A DNA stretch of 64,000 nucleotides from Halichoerus grypus (lineage: Eukaryota; Chordata; Mammalia; Carnivora; Phocidae). A program made the translations under genes and the position numbers. The number at the start of each line of letters is the position of its first letter. Position 1 is the first letter of the stretch. Below, one piece after another: positions 12,153 to 22,880 of the stretch. The stretch lies in contig NC_135721.1 of assembly GCF_964656455.1 (NCBI RefSeq), positions 49,235,530 to 49,299,529 on the forward strand, written 5' to 3'. Below the pieces are notes generated by a model. It did not search any database and was not told the DNA's origin. It saw nothing but the letters and a program-made list of their open reading frames with translations.

Positions 12153-12209
12153 TCTCATATATATATACATACATATATATATGCATATATATATATATTT
12201 TTTTTTTTA
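12153..12209. repeat. TA-rich simple repeat with T run
   Basis: Imperfect TA alternation ('catatatatatacatacat', then more TA) running into a stretch of T. Likely variable in length. Confidence 0.9.
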
Positions 12210-13310
12210 ACATGGGATTGGATTAACAGCATTTCATGGACCCAGCTGTGGATTCTGCCATGGGAAATAGAACCGTCTGCAAAGTAGGCAGAAAATCCCT
12301 ACCTTTTATCCTGTCTTTTTTTTATGTTTCTCTTCTTCCTGCATCCTTCCAAAATACTGTGCATATCTTATTTTAGAATTACCTTTTTAGCTTAAAGTGA
12401 TTTTATAAAAAATGTCTAAAGAAATTCTTTGTTAATTGTCTGCTGTTTTCTAGTTTTCCTGTTGACACTGATTTCTGTAATTCACTTGTTATGGAATTGA
12501 TTTGTACAAGAGGGAAGTTCTGTATTTCTTATTTTGATTAGTTTGCCTTAGGCCTTGTGAGGCTAAATAACATTTGTAATATAAACATTCTTGGCTAGGT
12601 TGATTTCTATGTGAGGCTGTTTAACAAAGGGAAGGATTTATTTACTTTTAAAATTCTGACTTGGCTTTGCTAAATTATATGGGTTATATAACTGTTGCTT
12701 AGAAAAGGAACCGGTTGCCCATAAAGGAGATGGAAGGCTCCTAGGCAGTCTTCCTTTAATAATTGGTCTTTAAAGAAACTGACCTTTGGGTGAGATTAGT
12801 TGTCTCCATGCTTCTTTCAACCCTTGACTTTCTTTGGTTAAGTCTTGACTAGAGCAAAATGTGCTCTTTTATTTATTGTGTAGAACATCTTTTGACTTAG
12901 ATCTGGCACAGTACTACCAACTGAGTTAACACAGGCCGTGTAATGACTGCCAAGTAAAAGCAGTTTTGCTGTTGAAACCTCTTTTGTTCTGGATGCTATG
13001 CAGTACTCCAATGGAATATGGTTTTGGGGTCAGAGAAGCTGGTGTTCAGTTGGTCTGGTATTTTTGGATTTATTTTATACTCTCTTTTCTTCCTAATTTC
13101 AGTATTTATATATTTGTACTACTCTTTACTCCTTGGTCTTTGATGATGTGGATGGCCCTGGGGGTGGGGTGGGGGAGAGGGGTGAGAGCTGTTTTATAGG
13201 GATTCTTGAAATAAGCAGCAATCAGAATAGCTTGCAATCAGAATAGCAATCAGAATATGGTAGATAGTCCGATAGTATGGATTTAGTTTACTATTAAGTC
13301 ATGTGATAGT
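12210..13310. other. Intronic sequence, no repeat recognised
   Basis: Ordinary intron. It holds a G-rich patch at 13158-13185 (gggggtggggtgggggagag) and a short repeated 'caatcagaatag' motif at 13217-13255. Confidence 0.5.
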
Positions 13311-13314
13311 TAAC

Positions 13315-13495
13315 AGAATAGATTTTGGAGTCTGGGTTAAACTCCTAGATTTGCCATTTGTTAGCTATATGACAATGAGCAGGTCACCAAGCATCCCATT
13401 CAGTCTTCACAACTCTATAAAGTAGGAATTTTTAATCATCTTTTCAAAGGAAATCAAGTATTTAGTTTGGTCCCAGGCATATAATAAATGCTTTT
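13315..13495 (+). mobile_element. MIR SINE, sense, ancient
   Basis: Reads in MIR order: 'ttttggagtctgggttaaac', 'gccatttgttagctatatga', then the later 'ctataaagtaggaattttta' and 'ataataaatgctt'. Well decayed. Confidence 0.75.
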
Positions 13496-13737
13496 AAACA
13501 GTTTTTTCTCCTTGCCTTAAAAAATTGTTATATCTACTTCTAAAATATTTTGACCCTGATTTCAATTAAAAATCACATATATATTGGAAGACAATTGAGT
13601 ATAAAAGATCAATATCCTTTTATTGGTATTGAGTTGGGATGAGAGAAGAAGGATAGTTTATTTCTTAAATCTGATTTGAAGACAGTATCACTGTTTGGTT
13701 TTGAGCTTTCTCTTTTCAGGGTAAAAAGGAAACTATG

Positions 13738-13766
13738 GTGTGTGTATATGTGTGCATATATAATAA
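13738..13766. repeat. TG/TA-rich microsatellite-like tract
   Basis: Short imperfect tract 'gtgtgtgtatatgtgtgcat'. Confidence 0.8.
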
Positions 13767-13967
13767 ACATAATATTTATTTGCTTTGACTAAGCAAAGCA
13801 TACCAGCTTATTAGGAGAAATTTTCCCTTTAATTAAACTTAAGAGAAAATTATCATAATGATTCTCAATACAGTTTATGGTTTTGTGGTGTGCTCATCCT
13901 AAAATAGAACATTGCTTAGAAAATCTAGAGGAAGAGGAATTATTACGATACTTACTCCATCTCTTAC

Positions 13968-13978
13968 AAATATATATA

Positions 13979-14021
<43 letters not shown>

Positions 14022-14025
14022 TTCA
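13968..14025. repeat. Compound TA-TG-TA simple repeat
   Basis: Runs 'atatatatacatatgtgtgt' into 'gtatatgtgtatatatatat'. The small open frames crossing it on both strands are products of the repeat. Confidence 0.9.
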
Positions 14026-14099
14026 GTTATTTTAAGATTAACTTCTTTTGGGAATATTCCTTTTACTGAGTCTTGGCTTGTGAGCAATAATACAGTATA

Positions 14100-14235
14100 G
14101 TATCATAAGAATAAACTAACAAGTAGAACAGAATACAAGTACAGAAATTGACCAAATATATTCATATATATATGAATTTAATAAGTGACAAAGGTGCTCT
14201 CATGCAAGAAGCATAAATACACACAAATCAGCATC
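14100..14235 (+). mobile_element. L1 ORF2-like fragment, sense
   Basis: Wording 'aagtagaacagaatacaagt' followed by 'gacaaaggtgctctcatgca' fits the late ORF2 part of mammalian L1. It is short, decayed and has no usable frame. A small palindrome (ttcatatatatatgaa) lies inside. Confidence 0.5.
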
Positions 14236-14639
14236 ACACCATATAGGTGTAAAGTAAGTTTTCTTTCAGTAAATCTTATAGGCAGAAAGGTCAGTGGAGT
14301 GCATGGGAACATCATTCTACTGCCCTTCTCTGGAGGGATGTGATGGGTTCAGCTTTGCTGTACAAACAGTAGGATGTGTCTCAGGAGAGGGACCCTGCTC
14401 TCAGATCATTTATAGAGAAGCTCAGAAGAAGCAGATTTGGATCCTTGCTGGTCCAAGAAATGTCTTGGTAAGGGTAATTGTCATATCAGTGCCACGTATA
14501 TCAGCTAAAGGGACCTAGTATTCTTCAGATGAGCTAAGTCAGTTTTCTTGAACCAGCTTATTGCTGAGCTATGAGAATGGTGAAGGTGGAGAGCCACTAG
14601 GGCCCTCCAAGACAACATCTCATAGCAGTGGGGAACTCC
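14236..14639. other. Intronic sequence, no repeat recognised
   Basis: Moderate-GC intron. An open frame at 14294-14518 has no recognisable protein features. Confidence 0.5.
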
Positions 14640-14805
14640 ATTAATGTGATTGCTGCTTTATTTATCTGTCTTCCCAACTAGTCTGGTCTGTGTAAGAACA
14701 GAGGTATGGTTTTATTTTTATAGCCCCAGTGCCTTACTAGCATAGTACTTGGGGACAGTAGATAGTTAATAAATAGTTAATAAATCAATTAATGACTATT
14801 GTGTT
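14640..14805 (+). mobile_element. L2 LINE 3' end, sense
   Basis: Follows the L2 3'-end order: 'tttatttatctgtcttccca', then 'tagccccagtgccttact', then 'agttaataaatagttaata'. Ancient and non-coding. Confidence 0.65.
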
Positions 14806-14880
14806 ATTTAATTAAATTTAATGTACGTACACCTTAACATTTTTCAGGAAAAGACATCTTTTAAAAAAAATGTTCTAAGG

Positions 14881-15073
14881 GGGCGCCTGGGTGGCTCAGT
14901 CGTTAAGCGTCTGCCTTCAGCTCAGGTCATGATCCCAGGGTCCTGGGATCGAGCCCCACATCGGGCTCCCTGCTCCGTGGGAAGCCTGCTTCTCCCTCTC
15001 CCACTCCCCCTGCTTGTGTTCCCTCTCTCGCTGTGTCTCTCTCTGTCAGATAAATAAATAAAATCTTTTAATA
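14881..15073 (+). mobile_element. CAN SINE, plus strand, clean TSD
   Basis: Full-length copy from 'gggcgcctgggtggctcag' to an 'aaataaataaaatctttt' tail. An 18-bp TSD, aaaaaaaatgttctaagg, lies at 14863-14880 and 15074-15091. Near-consensus body, so comparatively young. Confidence 0.97.
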
Positions 15074-15285
15074 AAAAAAAATGTTCTAAGGTATATGCTC
15101 TTAGTCTCCAGTTACGTTCTTAAGTATATGAAAATGTCTAAGATTGCTTTTTGAATAGATTTTGACCCTTTCTGAAAGTACTGTGGAGGTACTAAGAGAT
15201 TATCAAATTGACTTGTTAAAAAATGTTGAATTCAACATATACATTTATATTTTCTACCTCTTCAAACTTGTAACAACAATAGCTA

Positions 15286-15492
15286 GGGACGCCTTGGTGG
15301 CTCAGTTGGTTAAGCGTCTGCCTTCAGCTCAGGTTGTGATCTCAGGGTCGTGGGATCAAGCCCCGCATCGGGCTCCCTGCTCAGCTGGGAGTCTGCTTCT
15401 CCCTCTGCTCCTCCTCCCCGCTCATGTTCTTTCTCTCTCTCTCGCTCACTCTCTCTCTCTCAAATAAATAATTAGAAATCTTAAAAAAAAAA
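15286..15492 (+). mobile_element. CAN SINE, plus strand
   Basis: From 'gggacgccttggtggctcag' to an A-rich tail. It contains a CT microsatellite ('tctctctctctcgctcactc'). It sits about 200 bp downstream of another same-strand SINE. Confidence 0.95.
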
Positions 15493-16145
15493 GCAGTTAG
15501 ACGACCTGATTCCTTCCCCAGCTTTTCCCCGCCAGTTAACTGCCCTATCCTAGCTCTAGCAGAAGACCAGAGGGCAGTAGACATAAGTCAATGGTAGGGT
15601 TACCAAACTCAAAGCAGTGAAAGTTTGTGTACTGAGTATTGAGATTCATCTTGCATTTCACAACCCTCTTCTCTGATTTGGTTCCCAGGACTCTAATAGC
15701 CAGGTTTATATCCTTCAGGTATGAGATTGGAAGGTACTGTGAATAATAGGATTAGTCCAAGAGAACTGTCTTAAAGGTATGTCCACTGGGCAGTCCCCAG
15801 TCAAATGGACAGCTCAGATCACTTTGAAGTCCATAGTTGACTAGACTGATGTACACGCACAGAACTTTCAGTCAGCTTTTTAGTTTCCCAATTTGAGATA
15901 TGGGCAGATCACTAAGGATCAGGAGACATTTGAGAAAATCCTCTAACATTACAGTTAGAGATCAGAACAAATACATATAAAGAAGCAGCTTGGAAAGGAG
16001 AGAGACTGTGCAAGAAGAAGAAAACTAAAAGGCAAAACAAAACAATCAATAGTGTTGGAAAGATAAGAGAAAAAAAATTGTACATACAAGCAAGATCAGA
16101 AAGCTACACAAATGGAGAAATTCAGAGAGCAAAAAGAAAAGAATT
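15493..16145. other. Intronic sequence, partly A-rich
   Basis: The first half is unassigned. From about 15990 the text becomes A/G-rich and resembles the sense L1M-like block that resumes after the next SINE. Confidence 0.45.
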
Positions 16146-16162
16146 AAAAATATGATAGCAGA

Positions 16163-16374
16163 GGGGCCCCTGGGTGGCTCAGTCGTTAAGCATCTGCCTT
16201 CGGCTCAGGTCATGATCCCAGGGTCCTGGGATCGAGCCCCGCATTGGGCTCCCTGCTCGGCGGGAGGCCTGCTTCTCCCTCTCCCTCTCCCACTCCCTCT
16301 GCTTGTGTTCCTGGTCTTGCTATCTCTCTTTCTGTCAAATAAATAAATAAAATCTTTAAAACAATTATTTCTAA
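16163..16374 (+). mobile_element. CAN SINE, plus strand
   Basis: From 'ggggcccctgggtggctcag' to an AT-rich tail interrupted by 'caattatttct'. Imperfect TSD 'aaaaatatgatagcaga' / 'aaaaaatatagcaga'. It interrupts the A-rich L1M-like block. Confidence 0.95.
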
Positions 16375-16384
16375 AAAAAAATAT

Positions 16385-17345
16385 AGCAGAAACCTTAAAG
16401 GAGGGTTTGGAAAATAAAGTGGAGAAGATCCCCCAGAGAGAGTAAAAAGAAAAAGAGATAGAACATGGGAAATAGAAAAGATAGAAAAATATTAGGGGGT
16501 CAGTCCAGGAGATCCAGCATTTGAATACTAGGTGTTCTAGAAAAAGAAAGCAGAGAAAATGAAGGAAAAGAATTCATAGAAATAACGTGGGAAAATTTCC
16601 CAAAATTCTAAGACATGAATTTCCAGATTAAAATATGCCTAATACAAGGGATGAAAATAGTCTTACATCCAGGTATGTTGTGAGATTTCAGAAGCCAGAG
16701 GACAAATAGAAAATCCTAAATGCCTCTAGAGATGAAAAAACAGGATTCAGTGTCAAAATGATTTTGGATTATAGCAATACTGGAAGGTAGACTGAAATGG
16801 AGCAGCGTCTTTAAAGTTCTAAGGGAAAATGATTACCCATCCACGTTTCCCTCTCTAGCCACACAATACAAAGCAAGTATAAGGGTGGGATAAATATGTT
16901 TTCAGTAATGGAAGTCTTCAAAAATTTGCTTCCCATAAACTCCCCTCCCCAAAGATATGAGATATTAAGGGCATAGATAGAAGAGGGGGCAAATAGGTTT
17001 CTAAGATGATAATTAAAAGGGAGGTAGTTGGTTGACAGCGGGGAGCAGGCGGAGAGTACAACCAACCCAGTCTGGAGCAATTTAGAAAGTTTAAAGAGGT
17101 ATCCTGAGAAAGTGAAAGGAATAGAATACTGGATGGATTTGTACATATTGAAAGGAAATTCGGATAGTTGGGGAGAATTTGGGAACAGAGTAGTGCTAAG
17201 TACATAAAAACTTAGGTAAACTTAAACATAAGAAAATTTAATGCCAGGAAACAAGTTATGTAAAACAGGAAGAGTGATGATAGTATCTTACAGGGCTTGG
17301 CTGTGAATTGTGTTTATATCGTTATAATAAATGCTGAAAGTTAAC
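16385..17345 (+). mobile_element. Ancient L1M/HAL1-like body, sense
   Basis: Purine-rich sequence with old L1/HAL1 wording: 'agcagagaaaatgaaggaaa', 'aacgtgggaaaatttccc', 'atgaatttccagatta', 'gagatttcagaagccagagg'. Many frame breaks. Minus-strand open frames near 16811-17205 are shadows of this repeat. Confidence 0.65.
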
Positions 17346-17504
17346 TTACCTAATGAATGCATTGATTTATCTCTGTTTTGGAGGGGTAGGTGAATGGACA
17401 CTGTGTGCAGATGTGTGGTGCTGGTGTGTTATGCATGTGAAAGAGACCTAACTAAATCCTCATCTTCCATGGTGGAACATCAATAGATAATGCTTAAATC
17501 TAAC

Positions 17505-17960
17505 ACACACACAGGAAAAGGCAGAAGCAACCCAAGGGTCCATTGACAGATGAATGGATCAACAAAATGTGATACATACATATAATGGAATATGGTTCAG
17601 CCTAAAAAAGGAAGGAAACTGACACATGCTACAGCATGGATGAACCTTGAAGACATGATGCTAAGTGAACTAACCCAGGCACAAAAGGACAAATGATGTA
17701 TGATTCCACATATATGAGGTTCCTGAAGTAGTCAAATTTATAAAGACAGAAAGTAGAATGATGGTTTCCAGGGCCTGGGCTAGAGGATTGATGAATTAAT
17801 GTTTAATGGGTACAGGGTATGAGCTGGGGAAGATGAAGTTCTGAAGAGGGATGGTGGGGATGGTTATACAGTGTGAATGTACCTAATGTCATAGGACTGT
17901 ACACTTAAAACTGGTTAACATGGAAAATTCTATGTTACATATATTTACCACAATTAAAAA
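17505..17960 (+). mobile_element. L1M (MA/MB-like) 3' UTR, sense
   Basis: Very characteristic L1M 3' wording in order: 'agaagcaacccaagggtcca', 'aatggaatatggttcagcct', 'acatgctacagcatggatga', 'agacagaaagtagaatgatg', 'ctgtacacttaaaactggtt', ending in an A-rich tail. Confidence 0.9.
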
Positions 17961-18195
17961 AACCTGAAAAAATAGGCAATAGCACACACATGCATGCTAG
18001 ATAGAGATAAAGAGGGCAAACTTCAAAAGAGTGGTTGCCTCTGAGGAGCAGGATTTAGGGGGAAGAAGGAGAGGAGGAAACGGTTGCTTTTCATAATAAA
18101 CCCTATAGAATGATTTGACTATGTACAACTTAATTATGCATAACTTTGCATGTATAACTTAGATAAAATATATTGAATGAAAAAGAAAAGAAATA
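17961..18195 (+). mobile_element. Second L1M-like 3' end fragment, sense
   Basis: Starts again with 'agtggttgcctctgaggagc' and runs to an A-rich end (aaaagaaaagaaat), like another L1ME-type 3' region following the first. Lower certainty. Confidence 0.45.
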
Positions 18196-18515
18196 TAAGT
18201 CATCAGTTTTGAAATACATGTATAGTAGACATTGGTAGACTGGATATGAGGTAGGAAAAATTCCAACTCTCAGGGTACAAAGGAAGAGTGCCCCTTATTT
18301 AAAGGACCACTTATACTTATCTTTATTCTTGGTTTTCTTTTCTGCTCTATGTGGGGTAGTGGAGGAGTCTCTGTTTTTCAGATTCATAGCTGTAATAAGA
18401 TGGGATTGTAATTATGTGTTAGATATAAGTTAAATTAAGGTCCATTTGGTTCTCTGTTGTATTGTGTGCCTTATTAAAGAAGAGAACAGATTAAATTTAA
18501 TATAACGGACAACAT

Positions 18516-18548
<33 letters not shown>

Positions 18549-19855
18549 TATGTTTATAAATGCAAAAATCTTGAGGGTGATGATAAAGGTTGAAAATTTG
18601 TGATAATCAGAATAATCTCTTTCCCTTGCCTTGAATTCTTAAGATAAATATTTACCCCTGTTCAGAAGAGAATATGAGTTCTTCACCTTCTTTTGGTTGC
18701 AAAATCAATGTCACACTAGCCGCCCCTGACTACTGCAGACCCACACGCTCATATCGATCATCCTCGGGCATGTGTTCTGATGAGTGAGTGAGTGGTCCCT
18801 GCGTAGTTTCAGGAGAAGAGGAGGAAAGAGGGAATTAGAACAGTGAAGGAAAATAGTGCTGATAGGCCAGGCTTCCTGTAATTGGCTTGGCCTCAGAATC
18901 TTGTGGGAAAGAGCCAGTGGCCTCATTATTACTTCATTGGGAAACTAAACTTTCTGTTGAATTGAAAATAAAGGAACATGACCCGCACTATGAAGTTTTT
19001 CTTGGGTGGTTTGTACAATAACTGAACTTCATACCATTACAACACTCCTGGGATTTCCTACTCCCCAAGTATCATGAATAAATGTACCACACTAATGTGG
19101 AAATGAAGTTCAGTTCACTGAACTCACTTTTTGACTTGAACTTGAGACCAGTACTTTAGATCTGAGTTATGAGGTGGAAATAAATTGATCTTATTAACAA
19201 ATAAGATGCTATCTGGTTGTTTTTTTTATTATGTAATTTAACCTCTGAAATCTGCAAGGGCATGAAAGAGGTTATTTAAAAAGGTTGCCTTAAATATAAT
19301 ATATAAATACACAGCCTAAGTGCTGTTAAACATTACTATACTGGCGCCTAAGAACGACTACCTTATTATCCGATAAAGTTTAGATGTGGTCAGGGACAGC
19401 CTTTGTCTACCTTTCTAAAAGATAAATGGAAGCAGGATGTATTTTTCATCTCATCATTGGAATGAACTATTAAAGCTTATGTTTAAAGGTAGTGATCTCT
19501 CATTACAGGTCTGAATAAGCTAGTATTCTTGTGTTATATCTGTTTATAAAGTTACTATCTTACTTTGCTTGTACATGGATGTTGTTTTTTCAAGTCAGGT
19601 ATAACTGCATGATTGAAATACAGAATAAATATTTAAAAGCAAAGACTTACTTCCCTTTTACTTTCTACCTCTTTACATGGTTAGGTGCCCCCTGCTTTTT
19701 TCCCCCTCCCCCTTTCTTTTTCTTCTCTCTGAGTTCTAGAAATCCTGCTTCCAAGACCTGAGGATTCAGCTTCTTCCTAAGCTTACATGCTGACCACCCC
19801 AACTGAGAATCTTTTGTTTTTAAAAATCAACTATAAGATTAAAACCATAATAGAG
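18196..19855. other. Intronic sequence with one TA tract
   Basis: No named repeat apart from a pure TA run of about 30 bp ending near 18551. 18710-18960 is less AT-rich than its surroundings and shows no repeat wording. Confidence 0.5.
18516..18551. repeat. (TA)n microsatellite
   Basis: Nearly uninterrupted TA alternation, followed by 'aatatatatatg'. Confidence 0.95.
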
Positions 19856-20038
19856 GGACGCCTGGGTGGCTCAGTCGGTTAAGCGTCTGCCTTCGGCTCA
19901 GGTCATGATCCCAGGGTCCTGGTATTGAGCCCCACCTCTGGCTCCCTGCTCAGCAGGGAGTCTTCTCCCTCTGCCTGCCGCTCCCCCTACTTGTGAGCGC
20001 TTTCTCTCTGGCAAATAAATAAATAAAAATCTTTTAAA
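19856..20038 (+). mobile_element. CAN SINE, plus strand, clean TSD
   Basis: From 'gggacgcctgggtggctcag' to its A tail. A 15-bp TSD, aaaaccataatagag, lies at 19841-19855 and 20039-20053. Confidence 0.97.
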
Positions 20039-20089
20039 AAAACCATAATAGAGTATTAATCAAATTTGAGAGCCATGGTATTTGCTCTC

Positions 20090-20092
<3 letters not shown>

Positions 20093-20138
<46 letters not shown>
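20093..20138. repeat. Long (TA)n microsatellite
   Basis: About 44 bp of uninterrupted TA alternation, the longest pure dinucleotide tract in the window. Likely highly variable. Confidence 0.97.
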
Positions 20139-20140
<2 letters not shown>

Positions 20141-20391
20141 TAGCTGTATGGATAATGTTCCTTGGTCTAAAGAACAATTCCAAGTATGATGTTTTTAGAG
20201 GGTTTAAATTCAAGGATAAGGACTAATCAGTTCTGTTATTCCCAGATCCCAGATTTTCCCGATATTCTGATATATCTTCACTACTGTTCTAATGAGATTA
20301 AATTCTAATGTCTAATCTGATATCAATACAGTGAAAAGTATACAAAGCAAACAAGGACGGCAAGGATTTGTTTTAAAATGGTTGTACATCT

Positions 20392-20567
20392 GGGACTCCT
20401 GGGTGGCTCAGTCGGTTAAGTGTCTGCCTTCAGCTCAGGTCATGATCCCAGGGTCCTCAGGTCATGATCCCAGCTCTGCATCAGGCTTCCGGCTCAGCGG
20501 GGAGCCTGCCGCTCCCCCTGCTTGTGCTCTCTCTCTCTCTCTCTGACAAATAAATAAAATCTTAAAA
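20392..20567 (+). mobile_element. CAN SINE, plus strand, with internal tandem duplication
   Basis: From 'gggactcctgggtggctcag' to an A tail. TSD aaaatggttgta(c/a)atct at 20375-20391 and 20568-20584. An 18-mer, ctcaggtcatgatcccag, occurs twice in tandem (20434-20451 and 20456-20473), which other copies here do not show. Confidence 0.97.
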
Positions 20568-20584
20568 AAAATGGTTGTAAATCT

Positions 20585-21248
20585 TTCCCATTTTTTACTT
20601 GAATGTGATTAAATCTTTGGACCCTGCCAGGAGATAGTAATTTATTCTGTTTGCATTCCATCTTAAATTTGGTGAGTGCTTTCTCACATTTAGTTTTTCT
20701 CTACCCTATGTTTAGGTCTATTTAATATAATTCTATAAAATAGATCTCACAGAGCATGGTAGATATATCTGGTCATTTTAATTTCCTTTTATTTTATTAA
20801 TACTTTCATTGGACTACTGGGGATTATTTTACCTAAAAAAAAGTAGGTTTCTTATGTAAGTGACTATAGAAGTTACTATAACATTATATAAGTAGAGTTA
20901 TGAGTTATAAAATATTATAATCAAAGTGGAATTAACACCAAGCAAAGCTACTTTTATGTTAAAAAGATTGTGTTTCATTACAGTGGTTATAAGAACACAC
21001 TGAGATAGTGGTCTGAGAATGTTAGACCCTTTAATAGATTTAGGATTGGACGACAGGAGACTGATTCCACTGCCGACACTCAAGGACAACAGGCATTTAC
21101 TTTTATGAACTTGACTTGCACAAATTGAAGAGAGAGGTGATGCCTTCTCTTCGTCATGCAGTTTTACTGATAATATAGCATACAGAGCAGCAATCAACCC
21201 TCTTTGTGATAATTTTTAGAGAAAGTAAACTCATGTCTATTCCTGATC
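20585..21248. other. Intronic sequence, no repeat recognised
   Basis: AT-rich intron. The minus-strand open frame at 20898-21197 resembles no known protein. Confidence 0.5.
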
Positions 21249-21262
21249 AAGTCTTTCTTATA

Positions 21263-21435
21263 GGGGTGCCTGGGTGGCTCAGTTGGTTAAGCATCTGCCT
21301 TCAGCTCAGGTCATGGTCTCAGGGTCCTGGGATCGAGCCCTGCATTGGGCTCCCTGCTCAGAGGGGAGTCTGCTTCTCCCTCTCCCTCTGCTCTGCTCTC
21401 TCTGTCTCAAATAAATAAATAAAATCTTAAAAAAC
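21263..21435 (+). mobile_element. CAN SINE, plus strand
   Basis: From 'ggggtgcctgggtggctcag' to 'aaataaataaataaaatctt'. Imperfect TSD 'aagtctttcttata' / 'aaagtcttctttgta'. Confidence 0.95.
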
Positions 21436-21479
21436 AAAGTCTTCTTTGTAGAAAAATTTTTGTAGTATTTTCAATATTA

Positions 21480-21660
21480 AAGGCATAGGTTTGGAGTCAG
21501 AAAAGCTGGGTTAAAACCTGGATCTGTCGCTTATAACGTGACTGAGCAGAACACTTAACTTACGCCTTAATGTGCTCTTTTATTAGTAAGGCTCAAATAT
21601 GATGATGTATATAAAGTACTTAGCACTGTGTCCCACACAGCAGGTACATGGCATGTTGGG
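21480..21660 (+). mobile_element. MIR SINE, sense, ancient
   Basis: MIR-like order: 'ttggagtcagaaaagctggg', 'aaaacctggatctgtcgctt', then 'tataaagtacttagcactgt' and 'cagcaggtac'. Confidence 0.75.
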
Positions 21661-22649
21661 ATGTTTGTGTTTTGAGAGCTATGTAACTTTATCAGGTAAT
21701 TGAAGTCTTCATTGGGGTACGCCGGGTACTGATAGCCTGATACCAGCCGGGTCTCCATCTCTCCATCTTCTTAGTAAATGTTTGCAACTGCATTTTTCCG
21801 TGAGTGTTTTTAAACAAACTGATCTGGGAAAGCATGAACCACTACTTTCGGAGGGGGAAAATTGTTCTTTTACCTTAAGAAGTTTTCCTTATTATTTTTA
21901 GGCTTCAGTGTTAATAAATGCAGGGTTTTATTTGTTTCTGTTTTTTTACTATATTTAATGTCATCAGTGCTTGAAACCAAACCCTACATCTGTTTAAATA
22001 AGCAATTCAGGTCATAGAAATTAGTGAGACTTACATGGATCTTTATTTTGTTGTTGGAAATTTGATTTGGGGCCATTAGCCTCTCTACAGTCTCCTCAAA
22101 TAACTTCACTTTGCATCTGGTGATTATATTTCTCAGTTACTAGATAGACCTGTACGCTGAGCTCAAAGCAGTTTCTTATCTCCTTCTGTGCTGATACTTT
22201 TTGCTATGAACATGACAGTTTACTGGTGTGCTTTACTCTCTTTTCAACATCCCTAGACCCCAGCCATGTGTGCAGAGCGTAGTGGAGCCAAGTCTGAGGT
22301 TTGGATCTAGAGCATTCCCTAAATCCCCATGGTGTGTCCTTTGACCTGGGTGATAGCTCTTATTGACCCTGGAGAAATCCAGTTGAGAATTCCTGGGATT
22401 GTTGTACTCTCAGCAAGTGCTTTATTCTTGTCCTCTGCCAGATGTTTTCTTTACTGAGCATAAAAACTCCATCAAAATAATGCTCAGGGAACGGATATGT
22501 GAGGGAAAAAAAAAGAAAGGAAGAAAGAGACATATTCAAACATATTCAGGAGGGCTAGAGAAACCAACCTAAGGGTGTTCTAGAACACGAGGAATCTAGC
22601 TTAGTTGTATATTCTTACATCCTTCTAGAGTTTAAACTCTAAAAAGTGT
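21661..22649. other. Intronic sequence, no repeat recognised
   Basis: Ordinary intron. An A/G-rich patch (aaaaaaaaagaaaggaagaa) sits near 22506. Confidence 0.5.
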
Positions 22650-22880
22650 TAGCAGGTGATGCCAAAGTAGTTAAAAATTTTTTAAAAATTTACATACAAT
22701 AATTTTTTTTCTTTGGTGTACATGAGTTTTTAAAACATGCATAGTTAGATTCATGTGACCACCATTCCAAACAGGATACAGAACATTTCTATCACCTTTC
22801 CAAATTCCCTTGGGCTGCTCCTTTGTAGTTAAATCTTCTCTCTACCCATAACCCCTGGCCATTGATCATGACGTGTATCA
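22650..22880 (-). mobile_element. L1ME/L1MC-type 3' UTR, antisense
   Basis: Antisense L1M 3' wording: 'gtgaccaccattccaaacag', 'acagaacatttctatcacct', 'ataacccctggccattgat'. Short and truncated. Confidence 0.7.

Noticed and set aside
14881..14960. tRNA-like heads of the SINEs as tRNA genes
   Set aside because: They resemble tRNA internal promoter boxes because CAN SINEs derive from a tRNA. They continue into SINE bodies and have no tRNA 3' half.
15162..15467. Open frame of 101 codons, plus strand, and similar frames at 14821, 16152, 20331, 21206, 51149 and 55460
   Set aside because: All carry the same 'LPSAQVMIPGSWDRAPH'-like peptide, which is the translated CAN SINE body.
16811..17205. Minus-strand frames of 95 and 111 codons
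   Set aside because: They lie opposite an L1M/HAL1-like repeat and in overlapping frames, so they are shadows of the repeat.
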